From NCBI GenBank assembly GCA_947579665.1, contig OX388351.1, positions 61,884,939-61,948,938 of the forward strand: a DNA stretch of 64,000 bases. The letters are read 5' to 3'. Numbering within the stretch: the stretch's first letter is position 1; each line of letters opens with the position of its first letter. Source of the stretch: Sympetrum striolatum (taxonomy: Eukaryota; Arthropoda; Insecta; Odonata; Libellulidae). This document shows, piece after piece, positions 32,740 to 44,165 of this stretch. The position numbers were made by a program, and so were the translations under genes. Under the pieces are notes generated by a model. It did no database searches and was not told the origin of the DNA. It worked only from the letters and a program-made list of their open reading frames with translations.

Positions 32740-34650
32740 CGTTCTGGGCGAAAGCGTTATTGGTAAGGCTTCAAGGTTTTATGGAGATGGGATTCGAGGG
32801 TAGAACCTCGCGTGAGGGAACGTTGAGGAGAACATTGCAGGGAGATTGTGTACGGGGAGAGAGAATAAGAGAGGTTAGGGAGGGAGTATGGAAAGGTTGT
32901 GTCGGGGAAGGAAGGTGTTCGGTCAGGAGAAGTAGATGTCGTGTTTTGGGAGGGTATGATCTAGGAAGGTAAGGGGTACGGTCTGAGGGGAAGGCTTAGT
33001 ATCAGGGGAGGATATAGTCTGGGGAGGAGAGGGGTAGTGTCAGGGACGGGAAGGGGATTTTCAGTGTATATTAGTTTCAGGGGTTGAAAAGGGTAGGGTC
33101 GGGGAGGGAAGGGGTATTGAAAGGGTAGATTCAGGGGAGTTAAGTTGTAGGGTCTAGGGAGGGAAGGGTTATCGTCGGCGGAGGGAATGGGAACAATCTG
33201 GTGACGGAAGGGGTGTTGTTAAGGGAGGTTAGAAATAGGGTCAGTGAATGGATCGGTTGAGGATAGATCCTGGGGAGGGAGGGGTAAGAGTCCCTACCAT
33301 TCTTTTCTCTTCATTGCCCTTCCCTACCTTTTCCTTACCCTTCCAAACCACTTACATACATAGACTTAACCCTGTACCTCCCATGACCCTCCCCTAAACC
33401 GTCCTAGGGAGGGAAATGTACTGTCTTGGGTGGAAAGGGTTTCGGAGGGAAAGGGGTAGCTTTAGAGACGGGTAAGGGAATTGTCATGTTAGGTTAGGTT
33501 CATGGGAGGGAAAGGGTATTTTCGAGGAGGGAAGGGTTATTGGAAGGTTAGGGTCAGATGAAGGAATGGTTAGGGTCATTGGAGCTAAGGGTAGGTTTTT
33601 TGGAGGTAAGTGGTAGCGTTAGGGGATTTTACGGTCGGTAGAAGGAAGGGTTAGGGAAAGGATAGGGTCATGGGATGGAAGGGTAGGTTTCATTGGATGG
33701 ATGGGTTATAGTCTCGCTAGGTTAGGACTTGAGTAAAGGCTTAGTTTCAGGGTAGGGTAAGGGTTGAGTATAGGAGGGGTAGTCATGGTTGGAAGGTGTA
33801 GTGTTATGTTCAGGTGATGTTAAAGTTAGGGTCCGGGGTGTTATGGGTTAAGGTCAGTAAATGTTATGGGGTTTTCAAGGGATGTTAGTTTTATGGATCC
33901 GGTATAGAATGGGTAGGTTTTTTAGGGAAAGGTTAGGGAAGGAAAAAGGGTTGATTCATGAGAGGAAGCGGGTTTGGAATCTGTAGGATAAAGTGATGGA
34001 TATGTGAGGTATAGGGTTCAGTATATGTTGGGAAGTGGTTCGTAAGGGTAGGGAAAAGTTAAGGAACGGCAAGGAACTGGAAAGAAGGATAGGGAACCAA
34101 CCCTTTTTATCTTCTTACCCCAAACTACCCTGACCATCCTCTGACCTACTGCTACACTCCCATGACATTACCCTTACCTACATAGACCCTAAAACTAACC
34201 TCCCCTGACCATATAAATAATCTGCCCTGAACCTACCCTTCCAATATCCTTTCCTATCCCTGACACTAACCTACACTAAAAACCCCCTTACTATCCCTGA
34301 CCCTACCCCTCTCCTCCACAGACTATATCCTCCCCTGATATTAAGCCTTCCTCCCAGCACGTACCCCTTACCTTCTTAGATCATACCCTCCCATAATCCG
34401 ACCCCTCCCTCTCCTGACCGAACACATTTCTTCCCGGACACAACCTTTCCATACTCCCTCCCTACCCTCTCTTATTCCCTCTCCCCGTACACCATCTCCC
34501 TAGGGGGTTCACCTCAACGTTCCCTCACGCGAGGTTATATTATATACCCTCAAATCCCCTCTACCAGGACACCTATCTCCATCAAACCTTGACGCCCTAC
34601 CAACAACGGTTTCCCCCAGGACGGCCTCCAGGACACCATAGCTTTGACTT
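32740..34650. repeat. G-rich / C-rich degenerate minisatellite core
   Basis: Runs such as GGGAGGGAAGGGGTAGGGTC recur every 20-27 bases on the plus strand in about 32740-33290 and 33400-34100. The complement (CCTACCCCTCTCC type) dominates in 33290-33400 and 34100-34640. The strand of the G-rich runs therefore switches several times, as expected of nested inverted copies. Dense runs of three or four G suggest G-quadruplex potential. The 82-codon frame at 32724-32972 is a product of the repeat. Confidence 0.7.
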
Positions 34651-34704
34651 AGTCTCCCCGAAAGACCTCCCACTGGAAAGTCCCCTCACTTGTACTTTAT
34701 TTCA

Positions 34705-34790
34705 TTTATGGCGGCAGAAGGTGAGACCTACTTAGCCCTTCCTCTCTGCCACAGAGATCCCAGTCATTTTACAAGTATAAGTACAAAATT
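34705..34790 (-). mobile_element. Possible 3' tail of a non-LTR element, right arm
   Basis: Inverse counterpart of 32640-32730 ('tttatggcggcagaaggtga', 'cctctctgccacagagatcc'). It is present because of the palindrome and is not an independent insertion. Confidence 0.3.
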
Positions 34791-35799
34791 AATAACTAAT
34801 ATTGCCATTACATAGCAGTGATATAAATAGATAACATTGTATTTCCTAAAGCGGTTAAAAATAGATCCGTGTGGATTCACAAACTACATACCATACAAAG
34901 TATGCATGGATCAAGAAATTATTATTATCCTTACAGCTAGAATATCCACTAATTACATACGTAAAAACATAAAAATTCCATAAACAGTTGATAAAAATGC
35001 ATCTCCAAGTCACATGGAAGATTAAAAGTTCAAAAAATGTCTCTATAAATGAATCAATAAAAGGTTAAAGAAACACATACAGAAGTGTGATCTTAACTTC
35101 ACGGATTAATTTCAATTAACTTCATAAAACATATTTAAAAATTGTAAAATATCGTATTTGTGAGAAAGAAAATATTATTTACAAAATAAAGTGTAATAAT
35201 ATAAATATAATCTTTACAGAACGAATGAATAGACAAATAAACATGCAATATATATTTGTTAAACGTTTATCACAAGATGCATTCACTGAACTGTTCAATA
35301 TATGATTCAATAAATAATTAGGAATAAAATTAGATAACTGGGATGTGCACTTCACGGATTAGCTTCGGTTCACTTTATTAGTTGGTTTCGGAATATTCCT
35401 GGGTGCACGTTCTTATGTAAAACGACCTTAAGCAACCATAATCCTTTTCTACTCAAGGAAGTGTTTTTTTTATTCTCTCCCGGCTAAAATTAACCCGTTG
35501 CAATCCTCCAACTCGGTCACTCCACTCCGTCCCCCGATACAGTCCTTCGAGGAAAATAAAATGAATATTATTCAACAAAAACATAGCTCATTCAAAGAAA
35601 TTTATTCGTGTAGAATTCAGCTCTTTAATTCTGAATCGCATAAATGGAGTTTTCACTAAACACTTTTTCGTGTAATATCACAGTACTATTATTATACTCA
35701 ATAGTTAAATTCTGCATGCCCCATAAACAAAAAAATTTCCACCTTTCGCTGTTATATTAAGATTCCGAGAGAAGAAAGTAATGGATAGTAAATCTCTTT

Positions 35800-36730
35800 A
35801 ATTTAATATTCTTGCCGAAAAACTATGATGCGGAAGTAAGCCGAACATTTATCCAGTATGTATCGTAAATTTAGGGAAAAAACGAGTATTTTATGCAATT
35901 TTACTTTGATTTAAAAGAAAAACGAAATTTAAACCTAGTAACAAGTAAGTGTTACTGCAGATAGAATCCGAAGTATGTATCGAAAAATACCTAAAGATAG
36001 GTAGTATTGATGATGGATGGTTATCATTATCTCGCTTGTCCTACGCTGCAGCCATTGAAACCACATTAAAGGCATGTAAACTGCGTAAATCTCCTTCATT
36101 GTAACAACATGTTTAGGAAAATAGATTGTTATAGTCGCAAGCATAAAATGTCAATCGTCCAAATATGCGTTTACTGAGAGAAACACGATCCATCTTACGC
36201 GAACTGTCGGTAGAGAGATTGATAAAAAACAAGGATAGCTGCCCTACCTCAAGTTATTTCTCTGGATTCATCTTAACTCAAATCATTAAAAAACTTCAGT
36301 TGCGATTTCTACTGCGAAGAGTGTTATTAAGACTAATAATACGCGTTGTTTCACTGCAGACTCGTGAAAGAGTAACGCAAACCAACTAAATCAGAGATGT
36401 TTACAAAGTTGGAGATTGTTTACGAAAACCTTGAACTTGTGAATAAATTCTAAGCCGAAAATGGCACGAACAAGTGGCTACCTCTGTCGAAAGAATTTTA
36501 AGAATAGAAGTAAAATAATTTCGAGGAAGAATCGACTTTGAGATGATTAATTAACTTAATTTACACTTATCTGAGAAAATAGGAAAAAACGTAGAGGCGA
36601 AAGTAGAGGAATTGAAAAGAATACACATTAATATATTGACATCCGCTTTCATCCCGCCGATATTGACCCTGGGTTAGAAATATCAAATTACAAAATGCTC
36701 AAATTACAATGAGCCATCTATTACAGCAAT
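35800..36730. other. Unassigned sequence in the right arm before the LINE fragment
   Basis: No gene is recognised. Open frames at 35935-36144 and 36165-36389 are short and featureless. Part of it accounts for the extra length of the right arm over the left. Confidence 0.4.
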
Positions 36731-36734
36731 CTTT

Positions 36735-38146
36735 GTGGTCTATGTATTCAATATCTCGGTCTCCACTTGAATGAGACCCTTACATGGTCTGATCATGTCG
36801 TGCAAATTTGTAAAAAAGTTAATTACTCGCTGTATTCACTTCGGCGCTCGGGAAATTTCCTTCCTCCCTCAGTGAAAATTCAACTGGTAAACTCTTTAGT
36901 TATGCCCCACTTCGACTATTGCGATATAGTCTATCATGATCTGTCCGGTGAACTAGCTATCAAATTACAACGCTTACAAAACTCCGCGGTGAGATATATT
37001 TTCAACTTAAAAAAGTACGATCACATTTCGGATTATTACACGAAACTCTCACTACTAAAGCTTGATCTCCGGCGCAAGCATCACTTTCTTTGTACCACGA
37101 ACAAATTATTATCTACTAAATCTCCCAATTACATTCACTCTTTATTTTTGTCTTTGGATTGCATTCATGACCGCAATACAAGAGGTCGCAAACAACTATT
37201 GATTCCTCAACATAGAACCGAGATCTTTCACAATTCATTTACAGTTACAGCTATCAACCTCTGGAACGCACTTCCCCAAGTAATACAAAACTCATCCACC
37301 ATTTTTACCTTTAAGCGTAAATGTCACAATCATCTCATAACTATCCAAAGTAGAAGTTAAATGCACCTAAATTCACAACTCCATCACCCCAACCTTGTTA
37401 CACAATTGTTTGGTTCTGATCCGCTACCTCATGTCATGAATATATGTACAATATTAACGATTAGCTAACTTAGATTTTGTTTTAGAATTTTCAAAATTGC
37501 AAGCAGCAAATGTTTCAATCCTTTTGATTTCCGCACATCTTTTTATTTTTTTATTTAATTTATTATATTTTTTGTTTATTTTCTCTTCTTGTCTTTTAAC
37601 AATTTTCCTATAAACTATGTTTTTGATTATTTTCAGTGTACTAGACCTTTTAATGTTTCGTTTGTATGTTTTTCTCAATGTAATTTCATTTTCTTCATTT
37701 CTTTGAGATTTATCTCCCATTATTCAACGTTTATTTTAATTAATCTATAATTAATGTCAGTTTAGTGAAGTTGATTTATTTTATCTGATTGTTTGTAATG
37801 CATTTATGTTTTTTCTCCTTTCTTTTTGTACAATTTTTATATTTTCACTGCCTGTCTATCATAACCCTTTTCTTTCTCCTTCATCAAAATATAATTTTCT
37901 ATTGTAGATTTCGCAGGTTTTTCACACTCCCCTTCCTGTGAGTGTTTTCCTGCAGTGGAAATTTTTTTCCTGAGCCCTCAGCTTAGGTTTTTTAAAAATC
38001 CACATACTAGTTTTCTTCGTGTACTTTTGCAAACTATCTCTTTCCTTCTGTTTCGCATAAGACGATGGGTTAGGTGTAAGAAGAGACTTTCTAGTCTCAA
38101 TCTCGCCCGAATAAAGTCCTTTTATTATTATTATTATTATTATTAA
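36735..38146 (+). mobile_element. 5'-truncated Jockey-group LINE with a TTA-repeat tail
   Basis: An open stretch to 37360 reads GLHLNETLTWSDHV, YSLRRSGNFLPPSVK, LVNSLVMPHFDYCDIVY, LQRLQNSAVRYIF, then NRKQ and FTVTAINLWNALPQVI. This is the C-terminal end of a non-LTR reverse transcriptase (the PHFDYCDIVY and NLWNALP blocks are typical). There is no ATG at its start, as expected for truncation. A roughly 780-bp 3' UTR follows, ending with AATAAAG and a TTA repeat (about 38118-38144). The reading frame is intact over 200 codons, so the insertion is young. It lies in the right palindrome arm only. Confidence 0.8.
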
Positions 38147-39249
38147 TATCTTATCTATGGTTCATTTACTTGGAGGAGAATTACGAGTAAAGTAGACTAC
38201 TCCTTTCTCCTCTGTTCTTTTTTCTCTCTCTTCAACATCATAAAAGAATTTGATACGATGAATTCGAAATGCAAGAGAACGTTTGAAATACAAACCAAAT
38301 TGTAATATCGGAAGTAGTAAAAGTATTGAATTACTAATCATGCCCACTTAAAAAGCTACACGGACGATCGATTATGAACGTGAAATCCGTAACCAACCAC
38401 AACACTGTTAAACCAGCGATTTTTTCTTTATTTATGTGCTTTTGGGTTAATATCACTACATTCATAGCATTTTTTTACGAATATTTTAAAAAACATTCGC
38501 AAAATTCAGTATGGTTAATGAGAAGTGGTACTAATAGTAGGGGTAAGGTAGCAAATTATTTACCCTGACTGAAAAGTCTAAATTACAGAAGAATTACTAC
38601 TTCTCGTATTGTGCATTGCCACAACCAAATAACTACATTAAAATTGCATAAATTCTCATTAAAAACGTAAAAGTCCCGCATTACCAATGTCATTTTTTTA
38701 GAAAAGTTACGAATTTCTTACTAACAATGAAATTTAATAATATTTTTAAAAGCCTCATCAAGACTAAGATTAAAACAATTAAAAAAGTAAGTCAGAATCA
38801 CCCACTTTCCTTTGACCTTGAGTATTTAGGAGTATTTTTTTTTTTCAAAAAATTAAGAAAATTCGATAAAATGGCTTGAAACTTTTCATGTAAATATCGT
38901 AAAAAATTGCCTTTATTATCATGGAAAGGAAAACCACGGAACAAGTGAAAGAATCCTATGACCGTAACGGGAAGGACGATCAATTGCTTTTACAGCTCGA
39001 AAATATATAAGTTTTGACATTCTAATTGAACTAACAATTCTATGTAAATGGATTGATATTGATTTACTTTGACGTTTATGCTGAAAAATAAATACCCGTT
39101 GACGACAATCTCAATTGTATATAGGTCTCTACAAAATATAACTAAAATATTAGTACAAATAAAGCTAAAACGTATTTTAAACAAAAACGCTACCGTTATA
39201 TGGTACTTGAAATGAAATAATAATAACATTATATTCCCATTATACTCAC

Positions 39250-39348
39250 TGTATTCGGTATTAAATCCTTCGACCAAGCTATCATCCTGATCATCTCCGC
39301 GCACATACAATCGCTCTTTCAAGGTATCAAAAAGTTTCGAGCGTGATT
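39250..39348 (-). other. 99-bp exon-like segment with intact splice sites, right arm
   Basis: This is the mirror copy of 30479-30577. On the minus strand the acceptor 'tttttattccttag' precedes 39348 and the donor GTGAGTAT follows 39250. It reads SRSKLFDTLKER, LYVRGDDQDD and LVEGFNTEY. The open frame continues into the intron only by chance (to 38990). It may be a live exon of a gene outside the window or a recent relic. Confidence 0.45.
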
Positions 39349-39399
39349 CTAAGGAATAAAAATAAAACCAGTTAATATAAAATTGTTTTTAAAACAAAA

Positions 39400-41690
39400 A
39401 AAATCTAAATACAATAAAAAAATGCTAGCTTTCCAACCATTTGAAATTTAATAGTAATTACGTTAAAATTCTGCTGAACACATTGTATTCGGTTTACCAT
39501 CCAAGACACAAGAAATCTTCCAAAATATCTTCAAGCTCCAACTCTCGCGCCTTAAATTTAGCTCAGGTTCCGATCAACTTTATGAAGAATAAAGATAAAA
39601 CCAGTTATTTAAAAAATAGGTTCACAAAACAAAATATTAACAAAATTAAAAAAATTCTCGCTATCTATATTACTTCAAAATTTAAAGTAATAGCAATATA
39701 TTGTATTTGTACTTATTTTATTCGGTGTTCCATCCATTTGGCAAGTATCATCCCTCAGCACCACCACACTCCTCTCGCGCATTCATGGTAGCGTGTGTTC
39801 CGATCAAAATTCTGAAGAAAGAAAAAAAAACAGTTCATTAAATATTGTTTAATAACAAATAAAAATCACTAAATACTCACCCTCTCTCTTAAAAAGAAAG
39901 TTTTTTTCTAGCATTATATTCCAATTGTACTCATTTTATCGGCGTTCCATCCGATGACAAGGCATCATCCCTCAGCATCACCGCACTGCTCTCGAGCACT
40001 CATGGTAGCGTAAGTTCCGATCAAGATTCTGACGATTGACAAAAATGTACTAAACACAAAGAAAAATCACAAAATATTTACAAATATTCGCTCTCTATCT
40101 TTCTTATAACGTAATAGTAATAGCATTATATATATGCAATTTGTACTCATGTTTTTCGTCGTTTCCTCCGGTTTCCAAGCATTATCCCTCAGTACCATTT
40201 GGCCGCAACTCACGCATCATAAATGTTGCGTAAGATCATATTAAAATTCTGAAGAATGAAAATTAATACACTTAAATAAAATGTTCTAGAAACAAAGAAT
40301 AATCACAAAATACTCGCTCTCTATCTTTTATATTACTGTGTCGCATCAAAAATGATCCGATGAAAATTCTGAAGACTGAAAATAAAAAGACTTAACAAAA
40401 GTGTTCTAAACACAAAGAAATATCACAAAATATTTATAAATATTCGCTCTCTCTATTTCTTAAAAAGTAAAAGTAACAGCATTATATGCAATTCGTACTC
40501 ATGTTTTTCGGCGTTTCCTCCGTTGTCCAAGCATCATTCTTCAGTATCAATGCGCCACAACTCTCGCATCATAAATGCATCGTAAGATTCGATTAAAATT
40601 CTGAAGAATGAAAATTAACACAATTAATTGAAATGTTCTTAAACCAATAAAACCAATAAAAACCAAAATATATTTACTATTATTTTTGCTACGAAACCAG
40701 GTTACACCAAATACAGCGTTTTCGTTTTCTTGTCCATGCACCCATCCGCCCACCCTTTATTTCAATGTACAGTCCTGGCCAAAATTAACGCAGCACCGGC
40801 CGTAAGGATCGCTAGGGAGGTGCTGCGTAAATTTTTGCCAGGAGTGTACATATCTTTGCTATCGCCTATGGGCTGAGGGATCAACGACATTTTCATCTAT
40901 GTATAGTGACAATAGCATGCATTTATTTCCGAAATTATGATATGAACTTGATATCATACCATAAATGTAACAATATTATCCAAACATATAGGTAATGTTA
41001 TTAGATAATTATTCATTTTTTATGTTTCTTATGGGTTATCCCGCTTACCAAACCATGTTCCTTTCAGTGTTAGTATATATGCTAAGTTGCCCTGCGGTCA
41101 TACTAATTGCTCACAAAGATCTCCTCCTTATCCTCCTGGTAATTAGGGATCAGCATCAATTTACCTAGAGCACCACTGAGCTCCTACTCTCACACCTTCT
41201 TTATAGCGGAATTTCCAACCATATTTCTGAAGAATGAAAACAAGAATAGTTTTTTAAATATTGTTTCAAAATAAAATAAATCACAACATAATCAGAAAAT
41301 ACTCTTTCTCTATCTTTCTTAAAATATATAGTAATAGCATTATATTCCATTTTACTTACTTTATTCGGTGTCTATCCTTGGGCCAAGTATCCGTCTTCAG
41401 ATACTGCCCGCTCCTACTCCTATTTTCATGTTAACCTAAGTTCCGATCGTGCTTCTGAAGAATTAAAATAATACCATTTAAGTTAATATTGTTTTCAATA
41501 CAATAATAACTCAAAGAATCAAAAAATACTGGATTCCTATCCTACTTGAAAATATGTATTAATAACATTAATCTTTTATTCACCCTATTCCTTAATCCAT
41601 TCTTTTACCATACATCCTTTCTTAGCATCTCTGCGCCCCTGTTCCTTCTCTTTCAAAGCAGAGAGTGGTTTCCAGAGTGCTTTCTAAGAA
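39400..41690 (-). repeat. Array of 230-bp units, right
   Basis: The inverse of the left array. The marker 'gttccgatca' or its variants recurs at about 39566, 39797, 40014, 40232, 40358 (truncated) and 40578, then in more diverged form near 41210, 41445 and 41660. Spacing is mostly 217-236 bp. Units near 39797 and 40014 are closest to the consensus. None beyond the unit at 39250-39348 keeps an open frame with a GT donor. The array is interrupted near 40690-41150 by other duplicated sequence. Confidence 0.7.
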
Positions 41691-42170
41691 TGCTAATAAT
41701 ACCAGTAAATTTAACATTGTTTTGAAAACAAAATATTCTATCTATTTATTCAAGTTTTTATTCCATTTATTGATATTTTATGATCAAAATAGGTTACACC
41801 TAATGCAGCATTTTCGTTTTCTTGTCCATGCACCCATCCGCCCACCCTTTATTTCAATTGACATTTTTAGTTATCCTCCATAGGATCACTTACATTCTCT
41901 TCTATGCATAGTGACGATAGCATCCATTTATTTCCGAAATTATGACATGAATTCGATACCATACCATAAATGTTACAATATAATCCAAAAATATAGCTAA
42001 AGTTATTAGTTAATCATTCAATTTTTATGTTTCTGATGGATTTTCCCGCTTTCCAAACCATGTTACTTTCACTGCTAGCATGTAAACTATGTTACCATGC
42101 GGTCATCCTTATTGCACACAGACATCTCGTCCTTATCCTCGAGGTAATTAGGGATCAGCATCAATTGACC
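40685..42170 (+). repeat. Direct duplication of about 470 bp, 1.1 kb apart
   Basis: The segment 40685-41165 and the segment 41780-42170 share 'cgttttcttgtccatgcacc', 'catccgcccaccctttattt', 'tttatttccgaaattatga', 'tcataccataaatgt' and 'ggtaattagggatcagcatc'. The first copy carries the 77-bp MITE (40770-40846) and the second does not. The intervening sequence holds diverged 230-bp units. Confidence 0.8.
40770..40846. mobile_element. 77-bp hairpin MITE, second copy
   Basis: It starts CAGTCCTGGCCAAAATTAAC and ends TTTTTGCCAGGAGTG, with TA on both sides (40768-40769 and 40847-40848). Length and sequence match 15646-15722 almost exactly. The paralogous site near 41855 lacks it. Confidence 0.85.
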
Positions 42171-43913
42171 TTTACGTATTGACGACAGGATTGGTTTCCG
42201 AAAGAAAGTTAATGTTTCAATATCCGTCTATGGATATTTCATCTTTATTCTCGAATTTATTCGTCTCAAAAATCACAAAATAATTCCAAATATATTGGTA
42301 AGAAGATCACCAGGATCACTCTATGTTCTGCTCTTATTTATATCTATTGATACGTATAGCATACTAGATTACCAATATTGCAGCAGATGTATTTTAAATG
42401 CAAGAAAATATATATTTTTCAAATGGACGCTTTGCCATAATCGTCCAAGTAATGTAAGATCAAAATCATCCTCTCCCTCGAGTTTTCTTCTATCTCCTAA
42501 GGAAATATATCGTTTCAATATGAAATCCTTATCATTACATTTTAATTCCAAGCATAAAGTTATTTAGATTATGTAAATCTTTTAAATCCAATCTTGCTCC
42601 TTTGTTGTGAACTTGGTCGAAACACTATTGCGATCGTTCTAAGATTTATGTTATCAGCAAACTCCAAAGTATTGTTTACAAAAGCATGTACTACAGAAAG
42701 AAAGGTAAGGGTTTTTACAATGATAGGTTTTAAATTAACGAAAACCCTTAGAAGATCAAACACTACTGCTAGGAGAAAGATTATAAAAAAATCAGTTGTT
42801 ATTTATTTAGGATTGGATAATAGAGCAATTTTGTTGACCACAAGAATGACCTTACAGCTCATTAAACTTTCAAATCCAACGGAATATAATTTTCACTTGA
42901 ATCTGATCAGCTTTTGCTGAAATCTTTGCTTAAGAGTATTGATATATTTACGAAATTCCACTAGAAACAGCTGGAATTTTGAGTTGCAAAGAGATAAAGT
43001 ATTTCAAATTATTAACCTGACTGTATTATAGAAGTACCTATATCTATGTAACCTACCTATTTTTCTCAAGCGTTAAAATACCATTCCATGGAAGATAATA
43101 TTTTACAAACAAATATACAATGCAATTTTTATATACCTGCACGAAATTCAATTAAATTTGGTAAATATGTTTTCGATTATTCTAAAATAAAAAGTAATGC
43201 CTAATTTAGTGCGATCGATCATTTAAAAATGTGGTGAAAACAAATGAGTCCCTCTCCATAATATTTACTTACACTTATTTCACTGATTTAAGACATAAAC
43301 AGAAGATGTTGGATGAAATAAGGGGTGGGGATACATATAAAGATATGAAGGAGATGGCTATTAATAGGGATTTTTGATTGTGCCGAACCTACCGAAAGGT
43401 AGAACACTTATGATGATAAAAGCGAAAGATTTCTATTCAAATATAACTAATCTTGCATAAATACTTTCTTACTATTCAAATTTTCTTCGATGATAAGAGC
43501 AGAATTGGGTATTGCCCTTGAAACCTTCCCAAATCTACTTTCAAACTCCCATAAAAGAAGTAATCAGTGACCTCTAAATATCTGTCAACGTAAACAACGA
43601 GTCTGAAAGAAGGGAAAGTGAGGTTCAATGTCAAAAGGTAAATATTTGGAACCATATCTTATTGCGAAGGCATGAAAGGAAAAGTCTTTCATTTAATGGC
43701 GGGAGAAAGTGAAAATTATACTAATAGCTTCCTAGCTAAGCGATATCCTATGATAAAAATACCTCGGTAATTTAAAAAATTACGGAATGCATAGTTTATT
43801 ATCTCCATATCATGTGACTTACACTGAGTTGCTAGTAAATAATGTAACTACGACGACCTAGAATAGTGCTTCTATTAATTTTTAAAATAAGGTATATATT
43901 TTCAAGATCTAAA
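42170..43913. other. Unassigned AT-rich sequence before copy 2
   Basis: No gene is recognised. Frames of 90 codons (42295-42567) and 108 codons (42594-42920) lie here without known motifs, signal peptide or splice context. They overlap frames on the other strand of similar size and are probably chance. Confidence 0.4.
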
Positions 43914-44165
43914 CGCCGGTGCCGATCAAAGCCATACATCGAAACACAGGTAACTGCATCGAAATTTACCGATTTAAAAATTAATTCCGCAAAATGTTAC
44001 GTATATTGAAACACCTGCGTTACTTCTTCAAAGTACCAATTCTTCATTTTATTGTTTTTTATGTGTTTTAATTCCGAGAACAGGGTAATAGTGTTCACTT
44101 TGATTCTCCTACTGAAGAAGTAGTGTGTACATAAAATATTAAATATTATTTAAAAATATACTTAC

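Larger units (their letters stand above)
29540..40040. repeat. Large palindrome, centre near 33.68 kb
   Basis: The left arm (about 29540-33150) and right arm (about 34210-40040) are inverse copies. Pairs are 30480-30610 with 39230-39350, 30730-30830 with 38995-39100, 30890-31020 with 38810-38960, 31120-31210 with 38600-38700, 31780-31870 with 35500-35600, 32050-32110 with 35270-35330, 32640-32730 with 34700-34790, and 33000-33080 with 34260-34370. Identity by eye is about 75-90 percent. The right arm is about 2.4 kb longer, in part because of the LINE insertion at 36735-38146. The spacer is roughly 1 kb. Confidence 0.8.

Noticed and set aside
32724..32972. An 82-codon Arg/Gly-rich open frame
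   Set aside because: It is the translation of the purine-rich minisatellite and has no homologous frame in the mirror arm.
33480..33700. Possible interstitial telomere (TTAGG or TTAGGG) in the G-rich core
   Set aside because: Only isolated GGTTAGG occurrences; the period is 20-27 bases with a different consensus, so it is a minisatellite.
39400..40620. Regularly spaced repeats suggesting a CRISPR array
   Set aside because: The spacing is about 230 bp, the whole unit is repeated including the spacer, and the context is an animal genome.
42594..42920. A 108-codon frame as a gene
   Set aside because: No motif or splice context, and it overlaps another frame on the opposite strand in AT-rich DNA; it is compatible with chance.
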